From contig NZ_WJNG01000003.1 in assembly GCF_009649745.1 (NCBI RefSeq), positions 62,001 through 126,000 of the forward strand: a stretch of 64,000 nt of DNA, written 5' to 3'. Position 1 is the first letter of the stretch. Each line of letters begins with the position of its first letter. Source of the stretch: Aquibacillus halophilus. Its GTDB lineage: Bacteria; Bacillota; Bacilli; Bacillales; Amphibacillaceae. Shown here in pieces: positions 1 to 6,828 of the stretch. Under the pieces are notes generated by a model. The model was not told the DNA's origin and did not search any database. It saw only the letters and a list, made by a program, of their open reading frames with translations. The translations under genes and the position numbers were made by a program.

Positions 1-429
1 TTAAAAGATGAAAAAGGAAATGTAATTGCAACGTCTACAAACGCAACGGATTATGCACTTTCTGATGGATCTGGAACGTTTTCATTTGGTGCTGCAATTG
101 ATGCAGATACAGAATTAAAAGTTGGTGGTATAGATGTTTCTACTCAAAAATCAGCTAATTCTGCTATTACGGATATCAACGATGCAATTGAAACAGTATC
201 ATCAGAACGTTCTAAACTTGGTGCTGTTCAAAACCGTTTAGACCACACAATTAACAACCTAGGAACATCTTCTGAAAACCTAACTGCAGCGGAATCTCGT
301 ATCCGTGACGTAGACATGGCGAAAGAAATGATGAACCAAACTAAGAATTCAATTCTTGCACAAGCAGCACAAGCAATGTTGGCTCAAGCGAATAGTGCGC
401 CTCAGGGTGTATTGCAACTACTTCAATAA
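1..429 (+). CDS. hag: Flagellin, C-terminal part (5' exon and intron read-through)
   Basis: The gene is open from the window edge and encodes the C-terminal D1/D0 region of flagellin, the secreted filament subunit. The helix with SERSKLGAVQNRL, TAAESRIRDVDMAKEM and QAAQAMLAQAN is diagnostic of Bacillus Hag. The upstream variable part is short and Ser/Thr/Asp-rich. The frame stops at 427-429 after PQGVLQLLQ, but that stop lies inside a group I intron predicted to start after U402. A second copy of the tail in a true 3' exon follows at 757-801. The coding assignment is certain; which tail is used in the cell depends on splicing. The N-terminus is outside the window. Confidence 0.93.
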   Translation, partial: LKDEKGNVIATSTNATDYALSDGSGTFSFGAAIDADTELKVGGIDVSTQKSANSAITDINDAIETVSSERSKLGAVQNRLDHTINNLGTSSENLTAAESRIRDVDMAKEMMNQTKNSILAQAAQAMLAQANSAPQGVLQLLQ

Positions 430-756
430 CTATTCAAGGGCGTCTTATCCAGTAATGGATAAGAGAATAACTGGGTGAATTGCTGGAACTTCCTAAAGCT
501 CCTTCAACCACAACGTAGCTGGAAACGGCAGGCGTGCGGTTCAAAAATGAAAGAGATAAATGGACAATCAGCAGCCAAGCTCCTGTGAGGAAACTCTGGA
601 GAAGGTTCAACGACTAGAGAACTACGGTCTAAGGCGAAAGCTATGACTATGAATCTCGTAGGGTGATAGGTTTTTATCATTCGAAGTGCCCAGCCCCACA
701 TCGTTAGATGGGTGAAGATATAGTCTATTCTATGATCGAAAGACATAGTGGCAAAG
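403..756 (+). ncRNA. Group I self-splicing intron in the flagellin gene
   Basis: The four conserved group I core segments are present in order: P (gaattgctggaa, 477-488), Q (aatcagcagccaagc, 566-580), R (gttcaacgactagag, 605-619) and S (gaagatatagtct, 714-726). P4 pairs TGCTG 481-485 with CAGCA 569-573; P7 pairs GACTA 612-616 with TAGTC 721-725; P8 pairs CTACG 622-626 with CGTAG 657-661; P2 is a perfect 7-bp hairpin at 444-463; P9 pairs CTATG with CATAG near 730-748. P1 is predicted from exon GCGCCU 397-402 with guide GGGCGU 438-443, placing the U-G splice pair at 402. The final G is placed at 756, with AA before it able to form P9.0 with UU after P7. The intron has no internal endonuclease ORF. 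The core is very secure; the exact splice sites are predicted. Confidence 0.92.
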
Positions 757-801
757 CAAGCCAATCAACAACCACAAGGAGTACTACAGTTACTTCAATA
801 A
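757..801 (+). CDS. hag: Flagellin 3' exon (last 14 codons)
   Basis: After the intron the sequence encodes QANQQPQGVLQLLQ and TAA, the usual end of a Bacillus flagellin, followed directly by the terminator. With splicing at 402/756 the product keeps both QANSAP and QANQQP before QGVLQLLQ. With a splice at U384/G756 the canonical MLAQANQQPQGVLQLLQ would result, but no guide sequence pairing with that exon end is visible near P2. Either junction is in frame. Confidence 0.85.
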   Translation, partial: QANQQPQGVLQLLQ

Positions 802-820
802 GTTTAATATTTAAATTTTT

Positions 821-853
821 AAAGGTCACCTGGATTCCAGGTGACCTTTTTTC
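821..853 (+). terminator. Flagellin terminator, shared with the convergent endonuclease gene
   Basis: A 13-bp perfect stem (AAAGGTCACCTGG / CCAGGTGACCTTT) with loop ATT is followed by a T run on the plus strand. The last seven codons of the minus-strand endonuclease gene, including its stop at 826-828, lie inside this hairpin. Confidence 0.93.
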
Positions 854-1692
854 TTTAATTCAGCAATTTTGTACACAACGGACCAATATGACCGGTTAAG
901 TTCATCTGCAATTTTTTGGTCAGTATATCCGTTGATTTTAAGCTCTGCTAGTTTCTTTATTTCTACAGGGGTATAATTCTTATTTCTTTCAGAGGAGGAG
1001 GCTATTACAGAATAATCAGGATGCTGTTGATTTAGTATTTTTGCTTCTAGTTGAAATCGATATTCCCAATTAGTTTTGTAATACATAGACATGCAATTTC
1101 TACATGCTTCCATAATGATTTTCAGGAAGTGTAAAGTGTCATTCATCTTACTAGTTCTTAAAATAAATCCATGTCCATCTTTTCTTTTTTGTAAACGAAG
1201 TTTTATCTTAAAGTGTTTATCAAAATGGCTAGATAAGATTACTAGGTCGTCGTAAGGATAATTTTGAAGATAAAGAGCTATGACTGGTGATAGATATATT
1301 TTTTGAGATTTGTGGTTGATTCTTTTGGAAACTAGTAAAGAACCATCATCCATGTATAGTGTAGCGACAAAATAAGGGGATAAACAATACAATAAAAGCT
1401 CTGGTGGGATACGTTTATTCCCGGAACTATTATAAAAGTATGCGTATAATTCAGTCATTATCGGTGATGACTTAGAAACTAATGTGTCTTTTTGTTTTCG
1501 GAAATAGAGAAATTCAGGAAAAAAATCAGACTTCCACTTACGGTACTCATATTGGTTTAAACTGAAGTGTTCTCGGTAGCTAACATTTTTTCTCCTTGAA
1601 TTAGGATAAGCCTTAGTGATTTCACCATCACCCAAGATACTAGCAAATAAAATATTGATTTGAACGGGATCAAACTTTTTTATGAATAACAT
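826..1692 (-). CDS. LAGLIDADG homing endonuclease, free-standing
   Basis: This protein of about 288 aa belongs to the LAGLIDADG DNA endonuclease family. Two motif copies are visible: LFASILGDGEI at residues 15-25 and YFVATLYMDDGSL at 107-119, each with the acidic catalytic residue (GDGE, MDDG). The last 50 residues look like a small DNA-binding helix-turn-helix (YTPVEIKKLAELKINGYTDQ onward). The start at 1692 is preceded by AGAAGGGTG; an upstream in-frame ATG at 1719 lacks a ribosome site and lies within the operator. The gene is convergent with flagellin and sits just outside the intron. By family knowledge such enzymes cut intron-less alleles and so drive intron spread; that it serves this intron is an inference. 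Confidence 0.88.
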   Translation of the reverse strand: MLFIKKFDPVQINILFASILGDGEITKAYPNSRRKNVSYREHFSLNQYEYRKWKSDFFPEFLYFRKQKDTLVSKSSPIMTELYAYFYNSSGNKRIPPELLLYCLSPYFVATLYMDDGSLLVSKRINHKSQKIYLSPVIALYLQNYPYDDLVILSSHFDKHFKIKLRLQKRKDGHGFILRTSKMNDTLHFLKIIMEACRNCMSMYYKTNWEYRFQLEAKILNQQHPDYSVIASSSERNKNYTPVEIKKLAELKINGYTDQKIADELNRSYWSVVYKIAELKKKGHLESR

Positions 1693-1711
1693 AATAATCA
1701 CCCTTCTTATC

Positions 1712-1756
1712 AGGAACATTTGTTCCTATTATAACTTGTTTCTGTAGTATAGTAAA
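1712..1756 (-). promoter_or_regulatory. Promoter and LexA/SOS box of the homing endonuclease gene
   Basis: On the minus strand a -10 box TATAAT (1728-1733) and a -35-like TTTACT (1751-1756) are separated by 17 nt. Immediately downstream of the -10 is the inverted repeat AGGAACA/TGTTCCT (1712-1727). Read on the gene's own strand it is GGAACAAATGTTCC, which matches the Gram-positive LexA (DinR) consensus CGAACRNRYGTTYC at 13 of 14 positions. Its place at the expected transcription start would block initiation. SOS control is inferred from the site. Confidence 0.7.
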
Positions 1757-2037
1757 GCTTGACCATGTCTTTGGTGATAATAATTATTGTGGAGATAACA
1801 CGAGGAAATTCCATTGTTATCCCTTTACTTGAATTGTGTAAGAAAACGATAATCGATTAAAGGGTACTGTTATAAAAAGAGAGTAGATACTCTTCAAATA
1901 GGAAGGAATTGTCTAAAAAGACCTTCTAGTAAAGAAGCCTCTAATCATGTGTTTAATCAAAATTCTTAAATCCCCTTTACTTATTCACCCAATCATCCGA
2001 TATAAAAAGAAACAATAAAGAGGGGATGGCAAAAGCC
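1757..2037. other. Intergenic region before flaG, with a sigma-D-like -10 box
   Basis: No gene is seen in this AT-rich stretch. CCGATAT at 1997-2003 matches the -10 part of the flagellar sigma-D consensus (GCCGATAT); no good TAAA -35 box is found at the standard spacing. A 14-bp palindrome AGAGTAGATACTCT occurs around 1880. AGAGGGG at 2020-2025 is the ribosome site for flaG. Confidence 0.5.
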
Positions 2038-2427
2038 ATGAACGTTGGGGAAATAATTTCTGGATCCCAACTCCTGCAAAGAGCTGAAAACATCGAGTTT
2101 CCGACATCGGCAAGAGAAAGATCCGTTAATAACGAACCACTAGAGTTGTATCACAGTATTAAAAGTAACGATAGTCAGCAGAAAGATGTTGCTAATGAAC
2201 CAAATAAAAAAGAGGCAAAGACTTTAGTAGAAAGCTTGAACAAGTTTTTAGAGCCAACCTATACTAATCTGAAATTCGAATTTCATGAAAAGCTTGAAAA
2301 GTACTATGTTACAGTAGTAGACCCGACAACTAAAGAAATTATTAAAGAAATTCCACCAAAGAAGCTGCTAGATGTTTATGCTTCTATGGCTGAATTAATG
2401 GGATTTATTGTAGATGAAAAAGTTTAG
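2038..2427 (+). CDS. flaG: FlaG family flagellar protein
   Basis: FlaG (YvyC in B. subtilis) is a small protein associated with filament length control, encoded upstream of fliD. The C-terminal half carries the FlaG domain with KFEFHEKLEKYYVTVVDPTT and KEIIKEIPPKKLLDVYASM. The N-terminal 45 residues are variable and polar. ATG 2038 is preferred because the purine-rich AGAGGGG directly abuts an earlier in-frame ATG at 2026, leaving it no spacing; the alternative adds MAKA. It leads the flaG-fliD-fliS-fliT operon, with 17 nt before fliD. Confidence 0.88.
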   Translation: MNVGEIISGSQLLQRAENIEFPTSARERSVNNEPLELYHSIKSNDSQQKDVANEPNKKEAKTLVESLNKFLEPTYTNLKFEFHEKLEKYYVTVVDPTTKEIIKEIPPKKLLDVYASMAELMGFIVDEKV

Positions 2428-2444
2428 AAGAAAGGAGCATCAAT

Positions 2445-3974
2445 ATGGCTTATAGTGTAAATACTTCAAATCGTATATCTGGACTGGCTTCTGGTATGGA
2501 TACCGATACTATGGTTAAACAATTGATGGCTGCAGAACGGATGCCACTTGACAAATTAGAACAAGATAAAACTTGGACAACTTGGCAAAGGGATTCGTTC
2601 CGCGATGTCAACAAACTTCTTTATGATTTAGATAGTAAAATATTAGATATGAAAATGCAAAGAACGTATAGCTCAAAAACGACAAATTCATCGAGTAACT
2701 CTGTAAGCGCGACAGCTACAGCCAATGCTTCAAATGGAAGCTACTCTGTTCAAGTCAATCAATTAGCATCTTCCGCAATTAATGTAGGAAGTGACTTGGG
2801 CTTAACTGCAGACGGTAAAAAGATTGATCCTGCAAAAAGTTTATCAAGTCAGTTTTCCAATGTTACTGTCCCGAGTTCATTCGAATTCTCTGTGTACAAT
2901 GAGGATGGAAAGAGCGACCCTTTTACAATTAATATCGTACAGGGGGATACACTAAATAGTGTATTAAAAAAAATAACAAATAGTGGTGCAGATGTTCGTG
3001 CCTTTTATGACTCTACTGCTAATAAAGTAGTTATGGAGCGAACAAAAACTGGTAATTTTAATACTAGTGCTGCAACGGATACAACTGCGGATAGTGGTCA
3101 TGAAATTATTTTTGGAACTGGTTTTCTAACTGATACTTTGAAGTTAACCCAAAATGAAGAAAAAGACGGAAAAAATGCAGACTTTTTATACAATGGAAAG
3201 TTAACCGTTACTCCGACTACTAATTCTTATACAATAAACGACATAACATTTAACTTTAATGAATTGGGTACTTCTACTGTAACTGTCAGAAATGATATAG
3301 ATGCTTCTTATGATAAAATTATGGCGTTTGTTGATCAATATAATGAAACACTCGAAAAAGTAAATGGTTATCTAAACGAAGAGCGTTTTCGAACTTACAA
3401 ACCGTTGACCGATGAGCAAAAAAAAGAATTGTCTGAAGATGAAATAGAACGATGGGAAGAAAAAGCCAAAAGTGGAACACTAAAAGGTGAAAGTATTTTA
3501 TCTTCCGGTCTAAGTTCAATGAGACAAAACTGGTATGGGGAAGTTGATAACACTAGTAGCTTTACTCATTTGACTCATATTGGTATAAAAACTTCTTCAA
3601 ACTATATGGAACGAGGAAAATTAGAAGTTGATCCGGACAAATTAAAAAAGGCTTTAAGAGAAGACCCTCAGTCCGTTCATCAGCTATTTTCAAATGATGT
3701 TAAGGGTTCTGGTCGTGGGATTATCAATCGTCTAGAGGATTCAATTGAATCTACGATGAAAAATATTGAATCCCGAGCAGGAAAAACTAGTTCTGTTCAG
3801 AATCAATATACTCTAGGAAGAAACTTAGATAATTTGGACGATCGTATTTCAGCTTTTGAAGATCGTTTAGTACGGATAGAGAATCGTTACTGGAGACAGT
3901 TTACTGAAATGGAAAAAGCAATTCAGCAAATGAATAATCAATCCAACTATTTAATGCAACAATTTAGTTATTAA
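2445..3974 (+). CDS. fliD: Flagellar filament cap protein FliD
   Basis: FliD (HAP2) forms the cap under which flagellin subunits assemble at the filament tip. At 509 aa it has normal length. The N-terminal FliD_N domain begins with RISGLASGMDTDTMVKQLM, and the C-terminal FliD_C domain includes YDKIMAFVDQYNETLEKVN, VDPDKLKKALREDPQSV and a terminal amphipathic coiled coil ending in QMNNQSNYLMQQF. The start is preceded by AAAGGAG. The stop is about 27 nt from the fliS start, so the genes are co-transcribed. Confidence 0.97.
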   Translation: MAYSVNTSNRISGLASGMDTDTMVKQLMAAERMPLDKLEQDKTWTTWQRDSFRDVNKLLYDLDSKILDMKMQRTYSSKTTNSSSNSVSATATANASNGSYSVQVNQLASSAINVGSDLGLTADGKKIDPAKSLSSQFSNVTVPSSFEFSVYNEDGKSDPFTINIVQGDTLNSVLKKITNSGADVRAFYDSTANKVVMERTKTGNFNTSAATDTTADSGHEIIFGTGFLTDTLKLTQNEEKDGKNADFLYNGKLTVTPTTNSYTINDITFNFNELGTSTVTVRNDIDASYDKIMAFVDQYNETLEKVNGYLNEERFRTYKPLTDEQKKELSEDEIERWEEKAKSGTLKGESILSSGLSSMRQNWYGEVDNTSSFTHLTHIGIKTSSNYMERGKLEVDPDKLKKALREDPQSVHQLFSNDVKGSGRGIINRLEDSIESTMKNIESRAGKTSSVQNQYTLGRNLDNLDDRISAFEDRLVRIENRYWRQFTEMEKAIQQMNNQSNYLMQQFSY

Positions 3975-4001
3975 TGATATATGCAGGGAGTGTTCAATTC
4001 T

Positions 4002-4400
4002 ATGTCACAACAACAGTTTCAAGTATATAAAAACAATTCAGTATCAACCGCTTCGCCTGGTGAACTAACATTAATGCTTTACAACGGTTGTCTGAAGTTT
4101 ATCAAGATTGCTAAACGCGGTATGGAAGAAAAAAATTACGAACAAAAAAACACAAACATTCAAAAGACACAAAGAATCATTCAAGAGTTAATGGTGACAC
4201 TTGATCAGGATTCAGCTGTTGCTAAAGAAATGATGCCGTTATACGACTATATAAACCGCCAACTAATGGATGCCAATATCAAGAATGATCAAGCAATGTT
4301 AGATGAAGTAGCTGAACTCGTTACAGAGTTCCGTGATACATGGAAAGAAGTTATCAAACTGAATCGTCAGCAACAGTATGGAAAAGGTGCTAATTTCTAA
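4002..4400 (+). CDS. fliS: Flagellin export chaperone FliS
   Basis: FliS binds the C-terminal helix of cytoplasmic flagellin and prevents early polymerisation. The family pattern YKNNSVSTASPGELTLMLYN at the N-terminus and the helical body with MPLYDYINRQL and FRDTWKEV are clear. The start at 4002 has GGGAGTG nine nt upstream; an upstream ATG at 3981 overlaps that site and is rejected. Its stop codon overlaps the fliT start as TAATG. Its client tail is the very segment altered by the flagellin intron. Confidence 0.96.
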   Translation: MSQQQFQVYKNNSVSTASPGELTLMLYNGCLKFIKIAKRGMEEKNYEQKNTNIQKTQRIIQELMVTLDQDSAVAKEMMPLYDYINRQLMDANIKNDQAMLDEVAELVTEFRDTWKEVIKLNRQQQYGKGANF

Positions 4401-4753
4401 TGGATCGAATGGATCGTTTATCCGAAATTACGAATGAGTTACATCAAGTAGTCACTCATAGTATTACTAGTGAAAATAGACAAGAAACTATTGACGAAAT
4501 AAGTGACTTATTAGAAAAACGCCAGCAACTTCTTGAGGAAATAAAGCCACCTTATACGGAAAAAGAAAAAGAAGTTGGTCAAAGTTTGCTACCGAAAAAT
4601 CAAGAAATTCAAGTGAGACTAGAATCTATTTTTACTCAAGTGAAAAATGACATGGGAGCTTTGAAAAAGAAAAAGAGCTCTAATACAAAATATACCAATC
4701 CATACCAGAATCTATCGAACTTCGATGGGATGTTTCTAGATCATAAGAAGTAG
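4400..4753 (+). CDS. fliT: FliT-like flagellar chaperone
   Basis: This 117-aa helical, highly charged protein occupies the fliT position after fliS, overlapping its stop by one base (translational coupling). FliT proteins in Bacillus act as the FliD chaperone. Similarity is mainly in size, position and the helix DEISDLLEKRQQLLEEIKPP; the C-terminus FDGMFLDHKK is typical of Bacillus FliT. A second in-frame ATG at 4409 is possible. Confidence 0.8.
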   Translation: MDRMDRLSEITNELHQVVTHSITSENRQETIDEISDLLEKRQQLLEEIKPPYTEKEKEVGQSLLPKNQEIQVRLESIFTQVKNDMGALKKKKSSNTKYTNPYQNLSNFDGMFLDHKK

Positions 4754-4761
4754 GTGATTGC

Positions 4762-5145
4762 TTGCAAGAATTAACAGACGCACAACGTCAAATGTTAAGA
4801 GATTATAAGGACCTTCTATCAGTAATGAGCGAAGGTTTTGATTATTTAAATACAGACTATAATGAAGAGGCTCATTTACATACAGTACGAGTGTTTAAAG
4901 ATTTGTTAGCTGCTTTTGAGCAGTTGAACAACTGTCACCAGCAAATGCTAGTTATCTTTTCAGAAGAGGAACTATTAATCGATTTGCTAGACGAATTTAA
5001 GGAAATAATTAAGGACTTCTCGGAATGTTTTGAAGCTACTTCAGATGAAGAAAAAAAAGAACTTGTAACAAGGAAGGTTATTCCAGCATTTGAAAGCTGG
5101 AAAATACAAATGGAAGAATTCATTTCTCCATATATTTCCCATTAA
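4762..5145 (+). CDS. Small acidic helical protein of unknown function
   Basis: The gene starts with TTG at 4762, preceded by AGGTGAT, eight nt after fliT, and ends before the operon terminator, so it is transcribed as the last gene of the flaG-fliDST operon. The 127-aa product is strongly acidic (LLDEFKEIIKDFSECFEATSDEEKK) and predicted all-helical, with no signal peptide or membrane segment. I do not recognise a family. B. subtilis, as I recall it, has hpf directly after fliT, so this gene is extra. A chaperone-like or FliT-related role would fit the position but is a guess. Confidence 0.7.
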   Translation: MQELTDAQRQMLRDYKDLLSVMSEGFDYLNTDYNEEAHLHTVRVFKDLLAAFEQLNNCHQQMLVIFSEEELLIDLLDEFKEIIKDFSECFEATSDEEKKELVTRKVIPAFESWKIQMEEFISPYISH

Positions 5146-5149
5146 GAAT

Positions 5150-5216
5150 ACTCTACTAAAAAAATCAAAATAGGTAATTTTCCTATTTATTAAATTTTTT
5201 TTAGTAGAGTTTTTTA
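5150..5216 (+). terminator. Terminator of the flagellar operon
   Basis: A long stem pairs ACTCTACTAAAAAAA (5150-5164) with TTTTTTTTAGTAGAGT, encloses a smaller AAATAGG/CCTATTT hairpin, and is followed by TTTTT. Confidence 0.85.
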
Positions 5217-5335
5217 TAGATTCCGCTATTCAACTAGGAGTCCAAAATACCTCTATGAAGGAAGTTTAGTTTTTAAACTATAAAGTTTCTAACAAGTTTG
5301 TGTCAAAATTACTGACAATCTATAAAAATTATCTT

Positions 5336-5361
5336 GTTTAAGCAGGAATTAGACAGGGTAT
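5336..5361 (+). promoter_or_regulatory. Sigma-B promoter of hpf
   Basis: GTTTAA (5336-5341), a 14-nt spacer and GGGTAT (5356-5361) match the general-stress sigma-B consensus exactly. In B. subtilis yvyD/hpf is under sigma-B and sigma-H, so the assignment is expected. It lies 45 nt before the start codon. Confidence 0.88.
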
Positions 5362-5405
5362 CCTAGAATAGTAAGTATATAAAGACATAAAGGAGGACAC
5401 TTTCC

Positions 5406-5966
5406 ATGAAATATAACATCCGTGGTGAAAATGTTGAGGTAACTGGGTCAATCAAGGAGTACGTTGAAAAGAAAATAGGTAAGCTAGAACGATACTTTGA
5501 TACTCCCCCAACATCAGATGTAAACGTAAATATAAGTGTCTATAATGATGAACAGCAAATTGAAGTAACAATTCCAATGACTAATTTACTACTTAGAGCA
5601 GAGGAAAACCATGTAGATTTATACGCTGCCATCGATCTTGTGGTCGATAAGTTAGAACGCCAAATTCGTAAATATAAAACTAAAGTAAATCGTAAGTTCC
5701 GTCAAAAGGGCGCTCCGAAGCATGTATTTGCAGAATTAGAGCGTGAACGAGAAGAATTAGCTGTACAGGAATTGGACGCAGAAGAAGAGTTAGAGATTGT
5801 ACGTACGAAGCGATTTGATTTAAAACCTATGGATTCCGAAGAAGCAGTCTTGCAAATGGATATGTTAGGTCACGCATTCTACGTCTTTACAAATGCTATT
5901 TCTGGCGACACAAATGTTGTTTATCGTCGTAGAGATGGTCGCTATGGTCTAATAGAGCCTAGTTAA
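5406..5966 (+). CDS. hpf: Long-form ribosome hibernation promoting factor
   Basis: HPF binds the 30S decoding region and, in the long form, dimerises 70S ribosomes into inactive 100S particles during stress and stationary phase. At 186 aa it is the long form. The N-terminal S30AE domain is MKYNIRGENVEVTGSIKEYV to about residue 100, followed by an acidic linker (ELEREREELAVQELDAEEEL), and the C-terminal dimerisation domain begins KRFDLKPMDSEEAVLQMDML and ends YRRRDGRYGLIEP. AAAGGAGG precedes the ATG. Confidence 0.97.
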   Translation: MKYNIRGENVEVTGSIKEYVEKKIGKLERYFDTPPTSDVNVNISVYNDEQQIEVTIPMTNLLLRAEENHVDLYAAIDLVVDKLERQIRKYKTKVNRKFRQKGAPKHVFAELEREREELAVQELDAEEELEIVRTKRFDLKPMDSEEAVLQMDMLGHAFYVFTNAISGDTNVVYRRRDGRYGLIEPS

Positions 5967-5982
5967 TTAATAAAAATAGTTA

Positions 5983-6021
5983 TAGAGGTGGTTCCGTTAA
6001 TTCGGGATCATCTCTATTTAT
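5983..6021 (+). terminator. Probable hpf terminator
   Basis: TAGAGGTGGTTCC and GGGATCATCTCTA pair with G-U wobbles around an 8-nt loop, followed by a T-rich stretch. Confidence 0.65.
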
Positions 6022-6341
6022 TTTGGCAATATTATCATGTATAGAATTTGCTTATTATACTCCCTATTTGTCATTCTAGTTTTCTAATAAATCACCTAAT
6101 TTCGATGCTGACACCTAAAGTGTCGGATAATGTCGAAACATTATTGTTTTTCTGCCATTTTTGCATTATCAACTTGTGAAAACCGTAGTTTAAAGACAGA
6201 TTAAGTTAATTTAGATTGAAAATAGAAGAAAAATGGAGAAAAACAACATTATTAGCTATCCATTTTTCAAAAATGGAAGTTAGACCGATTATTGCCCTTA
6301 TGCTATAACTAATTTAACAGCTGCAAAGGGGGCGTATCCTA
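6022..6341. other. AT-rich intergenic region, no gene seen
   Basis: I see no ORF with a ribosome site and no strong hairpin. A small inverted motif TGTCGGATAATGTCGAAACATT lies at about 6121, split here as an imperfect dyad. The region ends with the ribosome site AAAGGGGG of the small gene that follows. Confidence 0.4.
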
Positions 6342-6575
6342 ATGACTAATGACTGTGGTAAATGTAAATCTATCTATCAAAAACTTGAACAACATGAGCA
6401 AACGATAACACAATTATTAGCTATTATTGCTGTTACTAATAAGAAGTTAATTGAATTAAATTTCCGGCAAAATAGTTATGAGCTTATGCATTTCCCCAAC
6501 CAACGCTCAACCTCCACTAATTTTGCTTTAGAAGTAACCTCGCAAACCTCGAATACGCCCAAACATGATGAGTAG
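6342..6575 (+). CDS. Small cysteine-containing protein of unknown function
   Basis: This 77-aa ORF has a strong ribosome site (AAAGGGGG, nine nt before ATG). The N-terminus carries CGKC followed by a helical, coiled-coil-like stretch (KLEQHEQTITQLLAIIAVTNKKLIELN); the C-terminal half is Ser/Thr/Asn-rich and low complexity. CxxC suggests metal or thiol chemistry, but no family is recognised. Its stop codon sits in the stem of the following terminator-like hairpin. It lies alone between hpf and secA. Coding is likely but not certain. Confidence 0.5.
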   Translation: MTNDCGKCKSIYQKLEQHEQTITQLLAIIAVTNKKLIELNFRQNSYELMHFPNQRSTSTNFALEVTSQTSNTPKHDE

Positions 6576-6600
6576 CAACTCCCCAGGCTGCTCATTTTGT
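6568..6600 (+). terminator. Terminator-like hairpin after the 77-aa ORF
   Basis: ATGAGTAGC (6568-6576) pairs with GCTGCTCAT (6587-6595), followed by TTTTGTCTTT. Confidence 0.6.
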
Positions 6601-6828
6601 CTTTAGTTAGTCATTGTATAAATTAATGTAAAAAGGCACTTCCACATTCATCGGTTTTAATTAAAAGATAGTGTGGTAATCCTAGACTAATGTAAGTTTT
6701 GCTAATAATAGGCCCTATCTTGTCATAGGTATGTGCTAGTGTTATTATTAGGTTTGGATAAAACTATAAATGTATGAATAAATAAAATAAATAATTAATG
6801 ACTTTTTATATGCAGAGGAGCGTTTAAC

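Noticed and set aside
573-578. AGCCAA as a guide pairing with exon UUGGCU to place the 5' splice site at 384
   Set aside because: These bases are part of the conserved Q segment of every group I intron of this type, so the match is incidental; the guide should lie just before P2.
504-899. Short ORFs on both strands across 504-899
   Set aside because: They lie over the structured group I intron core and the terminator; none has a ribosome site, and the RNA structure explains the sequence.
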